From Mesorhizobium sp. LSJC280B00 (lineage in GTDB: Bacteria; Pseudomonadota; Alphaproteobacteria; Rhizobiales; Rhizobiaceae): DNA of 48,112 nt. The notes beneath the pieces were generated by a model. That model was not told the origin of the DNA. It worked only from the letters and a program-made list of their open reading frames with translations, and made no database searches. How positions within the stretch are numbered: the first letter of the stretch is position 1; each line of letters begins with the position of its first letter. The position numbers and the translations under genes were made by a program. The stretch covers positions 7,896 to 56,007 of the forward strand of contig NZ_AYVL01000001.1 in the NCBI RefSeq assembly GCF_000502835.1. The letters are read 5' to 3'. Below, piece by piece: positions 7,585-15,800 of the stretch.

Positions 7585-8943
7585 ATGAAAGATCGTGTTG
7601 CCGTCATCGGAGCCGGGCCGTCCGGCATGGCCCAGCTCAGGGCCTTCAAGTCGGCCGCCGACAAGGGCGCCGATATTCCCGAGATCGTCTGCTTCGAAAA
7701 GCAGTCCGACTGGGGCGGCCTGTGGAACTACACCTGGCGCACCGGCCTCGACGAGCACGGCGACCCGGTGCACGGCTCGATGTACCGTTACCTCTGGTCG
7801 AACGGCCCGAAGGAATGCCTGGAATTCGCCGACTACACCTTCGAGGAGCATTTTGGCCGGCCGATCGGCTCCTATCCGCCACGCGCCGTGCTGTGGGACT
7901 ACATCAAGGGCCGCGTCGAAAAATCCGGCGTGCGCCAATGGGTGCGCTTCAACAGCCCGGTGCGCATGGTCACCTTCTCCGAAACAACAAAAAAATTCAC
8001 CGTCACCGCGCATGACCGCACCAACGACGTCACCTATTCGGAAGAGTTCGACAATGTCGTCGTCGCTTCGGGGCATTTCTCCGTGCCCAACGTTCCCTAT
8101 TTCGAGGGCTTTTCGACCTTCAACGGCCGTATCCTGCACAGCCACGATTTCCGCGACGCGATGGAATTCAAGGGCAAGGACATCTTGATCATCGGCCGCT
8201 CCTATTCGGCCGAGGACATCGGCTCGCAATGCTACAAATACGGCGCCAGATCGATCACCTCCAGCTACCGCTCGAAGCCGATGGGCTTCAAATGGCCGGA
8301 CAATTGGAAGGAAGTGCCGCTGCTGCAGAAGGTCGTCGGCAAGACCGCGCATTTCAAGGACGGCAGCACCAAAGACGTCGACGCCATCATCCTGTGCACC
8401 GGCTATCTCCACTCCTTCCCGTTCCTCACCGAGGATTTGAAGCTGAAGACCGCCAACCGTATGTGGCCGGACGGGCTCTACGAGGGCGTCGTCTGGGAGA
8501 AAAACCCGAAGCTGTCCTATATCGGCATGCAGGACCAGTTCTACACCTTCAACATGTTCGACGCGCAGGCCTGGTTCGCCCGCGACGTCATCATGGGCCG
8601 CATCAAGCTGCCCTCGGCCGAAGCAATGGCCGAGCACGGCCGGAAATGGCGGGCACGTGAAGAAACACTTGAAGACGCCGAGCAGATGATCTGGTTCCAG
8701 GGCGACTACACCAGGGAGCTGATGGAGCAGACCGACTATCCCGGCTTCGATGTCGAGGCTGTCAATCAGACCTTCATGGAGTGGGAGCACCACAAGGCGG
8801 AAGACATTATGGGCTTCCGCGACCACGCCTACCGCTCGCTGATGACCGGCACGATGGCGCCGCTGCACCATACGCCCTGGCTGCAGGCGATGGACGATTC
8901 AATGGAAAGCTATCTCGAGGTGAAGGGCGTGGCGGCGGAGTAA
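7585..8943 (+). CDS. tmm: Trimethylamine monooxygenase
   Basis: This 452-aa flavin-containing monooxygenase should oxidise trimethylamine to trimethylamine N-oxide using NADPH, FAD and O2. Visible features are the FAD motif GAGPSGM (9-15), the FMO fingerprint [11 protein letters not shown] (about 180-190), the NADP-site variant [12 protein letters not shown] (about 203-214) and the late [11 protein letters not shown] motif. Long stretches ([62 protein letters not shown]) match what I remember of bacterial Tmm rather than generic group B FMOs. GGGAGG lies 7 nt before the ATG. It stands as a single-gene unit divergent from the XRE-cupin gene. Confidence 0.95.
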   Translation: MKDRVAVIGAGPSGMAQLRAFKSAADKGADIPEIVCFEKQSDWGGLWNYTWRTGLDEHGDPVHGSMYRYLWSNGPKECLEFADYTFEEHFGRPIGSYPPRAVLWDYIKGRVEKSGVRQWVRFNSPVRMVTFSETTKKFTVTAHDRTNDVTYSEEFDNVVVASGHFSVPNVPYFEGFSTFNGRILHSHDFRDAMEFKGKDILIIGRSYSAEDIGSQCYKYGARSITSSYRSKPMGFKWPDNWKEVPLLQKVVGKTAHFKDGSTKDVDAIILCTGYLHSFPFLTEDLKLKTANRMWPDGLYEGVVWEKNPKLSYIGMQDQFYTFNMFDAQAWFARDVIMGRIKLPSAEAMAEHGRKWRAREETLEDAEQMIWFQGDYTRELMEQTDYPGFDVEAVNQTFMEWEHHKAEDIMGFRDHAYRSLMTGTMAPLHHTPWLQAMDDSMESYLEVKGVAAE

Positions 8944-8969
8944 GCAGTCCGAACGGCGATTGACTTGCC

Positions 8970-9129
8970 TCAGTTAACTTCCCGCGCCGGGTCGGCTGCC
9001 AGCGCCAGGGAATTTGCGACGTGCTCGAGGTGCTCCTCGCTCAGGATGCTGGTCGCGACGCGCACGGCGCTGGTCTTTCCGGTCGAAAACTTCGCCCCGG
9101 CATGGACCGCGATGCCGTGTGCGGCCAGC
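8970..9129 (-). pseudogene. 3' relic of a MocR/GntR-aminotransferase regulator
   Basis: These 160 nt match 20959-21118, the last ~52 codons and stop of the intact MocR gene, at about nine positions in ten. On the minus strand they read LAAHGIAVHAGAKFSTGK..., then EEHLEHVANSLALAADPARE followed by VN and a TGA stop. The frame is open but similarity ends sharply at 9129, so the N-terminal ~390 codons are missing. It appears to be the remnant of a decayed or recombined second copy, immediately downstream of tmm. Confidence 0.85.
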
Positions 9130-9204
9130 TGGACGTCGACCGAAAACATTATCCCGACAAGTGTTGTCGACGGGGGCCGATCGGCACTCCCGCCGCAACA
9201 AGCC

Positions 9205-9360
9205 TCATGTGGTTTTCTCGCGGCCGGGCCGATTTAGGGTGCTCGCGTATGTGTGAATCTTCGCGATATGGGCGAGCACCTCGGCCTTGCTTGGCCCGCG
9301 AGCTATGACAGCCCAGTCGGTTGAGGACGGGCGGGTATCCTTTCCAAATGAACGAGACAT
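9205..9360 (-). CDS. 51-aa hypothetical protein
   Basis: The ORF starts MSRSFGKDTRPSSTDWAVIA and ends NRPGREKTT. AGGAG lies 8 nt before the ATG at 9360, an ideal ribosome site. Composition is basic and soluble, with no membrane segment or family that I recognise. It is divergent from osmC, with 254 nt between the two starts. The good ribosome site is the main support; it could also be the 5' remainder of a longer lost gene. Confidence 0.5.
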   Translation of the reverse strand: MSRSFGKDTRPSSTDWAVIARGPSKAEVLAHIAKIHTYASTLNRPGREKTT

Positions 9361-9614
9361 GGTCTGATCTCCTGTGGTTTCGGTTGCGAAGCGTTCTCGG
9401 CGCTTACGGGAGATCGCACCGCGCGAGGAAGCAAAGCGTTTGAAGGCCCGCCGTTTCGCTGATTGCGGATCTGGCGCTGTTCACGACTGGTTGACGCAAA
9501 AAAACCTCTCGTTTTCCCACTGTTGTTCCCACTGCACGTCAAACGCTGCCGGCCGAGGTTTAGCCGTCCGGGGCGATCCCGGTCGCGCAACATCCGAACC
9601 CAGGAGTGAATGAC
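9361..9614. promoter_or_regulatory. divergent intergenic region with a 12-bp-spaced direct repeat
   Basis: No gene is seen in these 254 nt between the 51-aa ORF and osmC. TTCCCACTG occurs twice, at 9513-9521 and 9525-9533, a tandem spacing of 12 bp. This may be a regulator site for one or both flanking genes. Confidence 0.35.
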
Positions 9615-10214
9615 ATGCAGGACGATACAATGGTCATGGAAAAGGCTTCCGTTAAGAAGGCGTCGCGGGAGCCGAGGAACGGCGTCAATACGCCCACCCT
9701 TCTGGCCACCATCAATGCCGTCGCGGGCCAGCCGGAGCTTGCCAAGTTCCAGTTCCGGGCCAAGAGCCGCTGGATCACCGGCACGCACAGCCGCAGCACG
9801 ATGGCCAACTTCTTCGGCGCTGGCGCCGAGCAGCCGCATGTGACGGCATACCAGGCCGACAGCGATCATCCGGCGGTCCTGTGCGGCGAAGACAACGGCC
9901 CGACGCCGGTCGAATACCTACTCCACGCGCTTGCTTCCTGCCTCACCGCCGGCATCGCGAACATCGCGGCCGCGCGCGGCGTGACGCTGCATGAGGTGGA
10001 ATCGACCGTCGAAGGCGACATCGACCTTCGCGGCATCCTCGGCATCTCTAACGAAGTCCGCAACGGCTACCAGGGCATCCGTATCTCCTTCAAGATCAAG
10101 GGCGATGCTTCGGCTGAGAAGCTCGAGGAAATCGTAATGCAGTCGCGCGCCCGTTCCGCGGTGTTCGACGTGCTGACCAACGGCGTGCCGGTCTCGGTTG
10201 CCGTGAAGGGCTGA
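9615..10214 (+). CDS. OsmC/Ohr-family protein, second cysteine replaced
   Basis: This 199-aa protein has an N-terminal extension, then an OsmC fold (TPVEYLLHALASCLTAGIAN; EVRNGYQGIRISFKIKGDAS; ARSAVFDVLTNGVPVSV). OsmC/Ohr enzymes reduce organic hydroperoxides with two cysteines. The first is present (C109), but the position of the second, normally in a CP-type motif, reads S181 (RSAVFDV). Classical peroxidase chemistry is therefore doubtful. GTG at 9606 is in frame, but ATG 9615 has AGGAG at 9602-9606 and is preferred. A flavin-dependent oxidoreductase follows after 91 nt, a pairing that suggests a shared redox role. Confidence 0.87.
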   Translation: MQDDTMVMEKASVKKASREPRNGVNTPTLLATINAVAGQPELAKFQFRAKSRWITGTHSRSTMANFFGAGAEQPHVTAYQADSDHPAVLCGEDNGPTPVEYLLHALASCLTAGIANIAAARGVTLHEVESTVEGDIDLRGILGISNEVRNGYQGIRISFKIKGDASAEKLEEIVMQSRARSAVFDVLTNGVPVSVAVKG

Positions 10215-10305
10215 TCTCCAGTTCGGAAGAGCAATATCGCCGGCCTCGTCCCGTAAAAGAATGGCGCCGGCGATCTCGTACCCCTGCTTACAAGGCGCGA
10301 ATTCC

Positions 10306-11547
10306 ATGCGACGCACAGACGTGGCCGTTATCGGCGCCGGACAGGCGGGTTTAGCCATGAGCCGGTGCCTGTCCGAGCGCGGGGTCTACCACGTCGTGCT
10401 GGAGCGCGGCCGCATCGCGGAGCGCTGGCGCAGCGAACGGTGGGATTCGCTGCGCCTGCTGACGCCCAACTGGATGACACGCCTGCCCGGCGGCGGTTAT
10501 CGCGGAGCCAATCCCGACGGCTTCATGACAATGGCCGAGACGGTGGGGTTCCTAGAGGATTACGCGTGCTCGATCACCGCACCGGTGGAGGACGGTGTGG
10601 AGGTGCTTTCGACCGAAAGGGTCGACGGAGGCTTCCGGCTGCTGACCGATCGCGGCCAATGGAGCGTGCGTGCGGTCGTGGTCGCGACCGGATACAGCGA
10701 CCGGCCACGCATTCCGCCACTAGCAAAGCAGATCTCCTCCCGGATCAGGCAGGTCGTGCCGCGGGACTATCGCAATCCTCAGCACCTGCCCCAGGGTGGC
10801 GTTCTCGTGGCCGGGGCCTCGGCGACCGGCATACAACTTGCGGAGGAGATCAATCGCTCCGGACGCCCGGTGACCCTGTCGGTCGGCAGTCATACACGCC
10901 TACCGAGGCTTTACCGCGGGCACGACATCCTGTGGTGGCTCGACCGGCTGGGAATGCTTGCCAAGCCTGTCGCTGAAGTTCCGGATCTCACCGCGGCACG
11001 GCGGCAGCCCTCCCTGCAGCTGATAGGCACACCCGAGCGCAGGACGCTCGACCTTGCCGGTCTTCGGGAGCAAGGCATTCGTCTTGTCGGTCGAGCGGCT
11101 GCCGCCTGCGATGCACGCATTCGGTTCAACGGCGATCTCGCCGAAACGACCATGGCGGCGGAACGCAGGCTGAGGCGCGTGCTGGCCAATATAGACCGCG
11201 CGGCCGCCGGCGATGGCCTCTACTCGATCGATCCCGGTTCCATTCCGAGCCTGATCCTGAGCGCCGAGGCGACCGAAATCGATCTCATCGACCAGGGTAT
11301 CCAGACGATCATATGGGCTACCGGCTATCGCCGGGAATACCCATGGCTGAAGCTGGATGTGTTCGACGCCCGGGGCGAAATCCTGAACGATGGCGGCGTC
11401 TGCGCGTATCCGGGACTCTACGTGCTCGGCCTCAATTTCATGCGCCATCGAAGCTCCAGCTTCCTCGACGGCGTCGGCCGCGATGCGGAGGCGCTGGCGG
11501 CTCACCTGGCAATGTTTCTCGACGTCTCCCGCCGAGCAGCGGCCTGA
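10306..11547 (+). CDS. FAD/NAD(P)-dependent oxidoreductase, monooxygenase-like
   Basis: This 413-aa protein resembles group B flavin monooxygenases and CzcO-type oxidoreductases. It has an N-terminal dinucleotide fold (VAVIGAGQAGLAMSRCL), a conserved VVVATGYSDRPRIP segment, a second nucleotide-binding loop (VAGASATGIQLAEEI, about residue 167) and a C-terminal TIIWATGYRREYPWL, PGLYVLGLNFMRHRSSSFL motif. The frame opens at 10261, but the ATG at 10306 gives the normal start a few residues before the FAD fingerprint. The substrate is unknown; a sulfur or nitrogen compound is possible given the neighbouring OsmC and cysteine synthase-glutaredoxin genes. Confidence 0.85.
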   Translation: MRRTDVAVIGAGQAGLAMSRCLSERGVYHVVLERGRIAERWRSERWDSLRLLTPNWMTRLPGGGYRGANPDGFMTMAETVGFLEDYACSITAPVEDGVEVLSTERVDGGFRLLTDRGQWSVRAVVVATGYSDRPRIPPLAKQISSRIRQVVPRDYRNPQHLPQGGVLVAGASATGIQLAEEINRSGRPVTLSVGSHTRLPRLYRGHDILWWLDRLGMLAKPVAEVPDLTAARRQPSLQLIGTPERRTLDLAGLREQGIRLVGRAAAACDARIRFNGDLAETTMAAERRLRRVLANIDRAAAGDGLYSIDPGSIPSLILSAEATEIDLIDQGIQTIIWATGYRREYPWLKLDVFDARGEILNDGGVCAYPGLYVLGLNFMRHRSSSFLDGVGRDAEALAAHLAMFLDVSRRAAA

Positions 11548-11671
11548 CCGCCGAATACAACGCTAGCGCGGCAAAAATCGACGTTGCCTTCAACGATGAA
11601 GCTCACGGCGGACAACGACAAGGGCTCCACTGGCGCCGTAGTCAGCGCCCGCAACCATGGAGAAAATCAAA

Positions 11672-11929
11672 ATGAGTGAAATGGTGAACCCATCCCTGTG
11701 CCTCACCAGAACGCGAGGTTTGCGCTGGGCTGGCGGAACAATGTTGGCCGCAGTCTGGCGTTTCATTCGTATCCAACGGGACCGTAGACAGCTTTATGAG
11801 TTGCCGGACTACATCTTGCGCGACATCGGCATCACCCGCTTCGAGATCAACTGGATCACTTCGTTTGCCGGGCGTGATCCCAGCCGCCGCACGCGTTTTT
11901 TGAGGGCGGAGGAGGGCGGGGCTCGATGA
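11672..11929 (+). CDS. DUF1127 small protein
   Basis: This 85-aa basic protein carries the DUF1127 signature near its C-terminus, LYELPDYILRDIGITRFEI, a short alpha-helical, arginine-rich domain common in alphaproteobacteria. Some members influence RNA turnover or phosphate/carbon metabolism. An alternative ATG is at 11657, but ATG 11672 has GGAG 8 nt upstream. The last codons overlap the next gene by 4 nt (ATGA), unusual for DUF1127 genes, which often stand alone, and this suggests coupling with the hydrolase. Confidence 0.82.
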   Translation: MSEMVNPSLCLTRTRGLRWAGGTMLAAVWRFIRIQRDRRQLYELPDYILRDIGITRFEINWITSFAGRDPSRRTRFLRAEEGGAR

Positions 11930-12756
11930 TTGCCGCATCGACGTCCCACGTCACGCATAGGGCGTGTCAGGCACCGCTTGTCATCGCCCTGCACTGCTCA
12001 GGCGGCAGCGGACGGCAATGGCGCAGCCTGGCGGAGCGGCTCGATGACAGCTACCGGCTCATCGCACCCGATCTGATCGGGGCGCCGGGCGGCGGCACCT
12101 GGACTGGTGCCGGCGCTTTCCATCTGACCCACGAAGCCGCCGGTATCCTGGAGATGATCGACCACCATGACGGGCCTGTGCATCTTGTTGGCCATTCCTA
12201 TGGTGGTGGATTGGCCCCGCATATAGCGGCGATGCGTCCAGACCGGCTGGCCAGCCTCTCCCTTTATGAGCCGTCTGCCTTTCACCTGCTGCGCGAGCTG
12301 GACTGTGAGGGCCACGAGGCGCTCGGCGAAGTCTTGGCGATCGCAGGCACCGTCCATGACGGCCTGATCAACGGCAGTTACCTGACCGCGACAGCTCATT
12401 TCATCGACTACTGGGGTGGGGCCGGCATCTTCGCCGCGATGAAGCCGGAACTTCAGGCTGCACTCGTGCGGTTTCTGCCGAAGGCCAGCCTGGACTTCCA
12501 CGCATTGATCCATGAATCGACGCCAGCAAGCGAATATGCCCGATTTGGCTTTCCGGTCTTGGTATTGCGCGGCGAATTTGCACCAGTTCCGACGCGGCTC
12601 ATCGCCCGCGAACTCGTTTCCCGCGTTCCGGCCGCAATCGGGGCGATTGTTCCTGGCGCCGGACATATGGGACCGCTGACCCACGCAGACGTGGTGGCGG
12701 ATCGTTTGGTCCGGCAGATATCGTTCCATGACACCGCGGGGTCGCGAGCTGCGTGA
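11926..12756 (+). CDS. Alpha/beta-fold hydrolase
   Basis: This 276-aa protein has the alpha/beta hydrolase fold: LHCSGGSGRQW oxyanion region (about 23-33), the nucleophile elbow VGHSYGG (Ser about 90) and the terminal histidine in GAGHMGPL (about 246). The usual acidic residue after strand six, in a GExD-type motif, reads GEFAP, so the Asp is replaced by Ala. A nearby Glu might serve, or activity may be altered. It is translationally coupled to the DUF1127 gene and convergent with the giant regulator gene. The substrate cannot be read from the sequence. Confidence 0.85.
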   Translation: MIAASTSHVTHRACQAPLVIALHCSGGSGRQWRSLAERLDDSYRLIAPDLIGAPGGGTWTGAGAFHLTHEAAGILEMIDHHDGPVHLVGHSYGGGLAPHIAAMRPDRLASLSLYEPSAFHLLRELDCEGHEALGEVLAIAGTVHDGLINGSYLTATAHFIDYWGGAGIFAAMKPELQAALVRFLPKASLDFHALIHESTPASEYARFGFPVLVLRGEFAPVPTRLIARELVSRVPAAIGAIVPGAGHMGPLTHADVVADRLVRQISFHDTAGSRAA

Positions 12757-12819
12757 CCGCGGCTTGCTTGCCCTACAGGCAGCGCAAACCTTCGAAGCAG
12801 ATCCCTGGATGCGGAGGGA

Positions 12820-15800
12820 TCAAGCCGTAACCGCCATGGGAACGCGATCGGGCAGGACACTTCCGGTCGGCTCCTCCATGCCGGAGAAATCCTCCCGCAT
12901 CTGCATTTCTGTGTAGAGCTTGGCCGCTTGCGCGAGAGTTGCATCCGCGCCAGCAATCTTGCCGCGCCGCTTCGCGAGCCCGAGAGCTAGCAAGGAGCGG
13001 GCAAGCTCCGGCCGCAATTCAACCCGCCTGGCAAGATTGCAGGCCTGTTCGAGCCAGCCAATGGCCGATCTGGAAGGCTTCAGCTCGGCAAGGCCGCGCA
13101 GTACGATGATCTCGCTCCACGGATCGCCGCGTCCCCGCGCAAGCTCGAGCGCATGGCCGAGATTGGCCGCAGCTTCCGGCTCATACAGGCGCGCACGCAC
13201 GCATGCGAGCACCGCGCGCGCGTGACATTCGAACTGGGCAAGATCGAGCCGCTCAGCCTCGGTCACCGCCATTTCCAAGGTGGCGCCCGCGTCGTGGTTG
13301 CGGCCGAGCAGGAATTCCGCATGCCCGAGCACGGTCAACAGCCATGGCCGGAGTAGGATAGATGCGCTGGTAGCGGCTTCGGAGGACCACAATTGCAGCG
13401 CCTCGACAAGCGCCGGCTCGGGGCCGCGCAGGACGCCCACCACACCGGTGAAATAGGCGGCCGCGCAGCTATCGATCGGGCGCGCCACTTCGGCGGCGAC
13501 CTTCTGCAGTTCGGCAAGCGAACGTTCCGCATCATCGAACCGGCCAAGGCGTGCTTCCGCCTGCGCGCGGTGCCCCAGGTACCAAACCGCACGCGCACCG
13601 AGCTGTCCGAAACGCTCCAGACGCCAAGCTTTGGTGAACCTCTCCTCATGCGGAACAAGCCGCTCCAGCACCTGCCGCGCCTCGCTGCGGATCAGAAGCG
13701 CCTGTGAGGCGGCCAGGTCCGACTCGCTTATGCAGCGCTGCACGCCATTTGCCGTCGCGCCGCGCTTGAGTGTGTCGGCCGGTTCCAGCGCCTCCTCGTA
13801 GCGGCCGTGGGAGCTGTTGAGATAGCTCAAGTGGAGCAACACGTCGGAGATGAGTTGCGGATCGCCCAGTTCCATGGCCAGTTCGCGCGCTTCCAATAGC
13901 TGCGGCAGCGCCTTCCGATAGGCACCCAGGGCGCCGTAGGCGGGCCGCATCCGCACCCGCAGGTTGATCGCCTGGGCGAGGGTTTTCGGATTTCGGGGCA
14001 GCGCGGCGACTGCTTTGCGGGCGTTTTCGAGGAACTGGACCGCGGCGGAATAGGCCGAGCGTTCCTCGGCCCGGCCCGCCGCTTGCAGCAGATAATCCGC
14101 GGCCGGTTCCCAAGCCTCGGCACGAAGCGCGTGTTCGGCCAGTTCCTCGATGTGGTGGTTCAGCGATCCGGCATAGAGTCTGTCCATCGCAACCAATGCA
14201 GCCCGATGCAGCCTTTTTCGGTCCTCCGCCAGGAGAGATTCGTAGGTCACCTTGAGCGTCAACGCGTGCTTGAACGTATACTCCACGTGAGGATAGCTCT
14301 GGACCTCGAACAGGAATTCCAAACTCTGCAGTTTGGCCAGGCATACCCCCAGCTCCGCCTCCGAGAGCGGCGAGAGCGCCCTCAGCAGGGGATACGGAAC
14401 ATTCTTGCCGATAACCGAAGCGAGTTGGAGTGCCTGCCTTTCCGAGTCACCCAGCTGCTGGATACGTGCGGCGATGAGCGATTGAACTGTCGACGGGATG
14501 GTGATGGAATCCACTGGCCTCTTGAGCTCGTAGCGGCCGGACTGGCCGGCAAGTGCACCGTCCGCAACCAATCCGCGCACCATTTCTTCCAGGAATAGCG
14601 GCGTGCCCTCGGCCCGCTCGGCAAGCGATTGCCGCAGTTCCCCCAAGCTGGGATCGGATCCCAGCAATTCGGTGAGGAACTGCTCCATTTCGTCCCGCGC
14701 GAACCGCTCCAACCTTATCTGCTGGAAATAGCCGCGGCGGTTCCATTCGTGTCGGTACTGCGGCCTGTAGGTGGCGAGCAGCATGATACGGTTGGCGCCC
14801 ATGACCTCGACCAGCCTGTTCATTACGGCCTCGCTCTCGGCATCGATCCAGTGCAGATCCTCGATAAGCACGGCTACGGGCGAGGCCCGGCTCAAGGCAA
14901 CGAGAAATGCGCTCATCGCCTCGGATACCCGTGAGGTCCGCTCCCGCGCATCGAGATGCCACCAGGAAGAATCGTCGACCGGCAGGTCCGCGAGGAAGGA
15001 AAGCGGCGCCGTATGACTTGGATCCAGGTCCAGTTCAGCCCGTTTGAATGCAAACAGGCGCTGGGCTTCCGCCAAGCCGTCTTCGCCACGAATGCCACAA
15101 GCCGAGAGCAGCAGCTTCTTTACAGCACCCAGAGTAACTGATGAATCAAACTCCAGACCGCCACATTCAAGCACAGTAAAACCGGCCACCTCGTCGAGGG
15201 AGAGAAATTCATGGGCAAGCCTCGACTTGCCCATGCCGGCGTCGGCGACGATCCCGGCGACCTGGCCGTGGCCCTCCCTGACCCGGCGCCAGGTTGCAAG
15301 AAGGATTTTCAGCTCGAGCTCGCGCGCCACCAGTCCGGTGAGGCCGCGATTGGCCCTCAGGTGCCAGCGCGACAAAGCGTGATTTTCGCCCAACAGCTCG
15401 TAAATGCGTTCCTCGTGGCCAAGTTGCGGATGCTCCGAATGCGCTAAGCGGTGCATCTGCACATAGCCCCCGGCGGCTGCGCGCGCCCGGCCTGTCGCGG
15501 CGATCGTCGCACGGTGCAAGGCACGCATCAGCCGGTTGGCCGCACGCGGCGCGGCTCCGGCCAGTTCAACCTTGCTGGCTTTGGTCGTCCATTGCTGCCG
15601 CACGATCACCTCGCCGGTGTCTATTCCGGCCCTCAACTGGATCCCGCCCTGGGAAAGCTCCTCCACTGCCAGCTTGGCCGCAAGCGCGGCGCGGCATGCA
15701 AGATAAGCGTGATCCTCGGTGGCGCGAGCGAGGCCGAATGCTGCGGTGATTGTCCCGTCAGCAGCCGACGTGACGACGCCGCCATGGCTCTCCACGACGT

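Noticed and set aside
9205..9869. Longer minus-strand frame (188 codons) overlapping osmC from 9869 to 9303
   Set aside because: It is antisense to the OsmC gene; only the short frame 9205-9360 has a ribosome site of its own.
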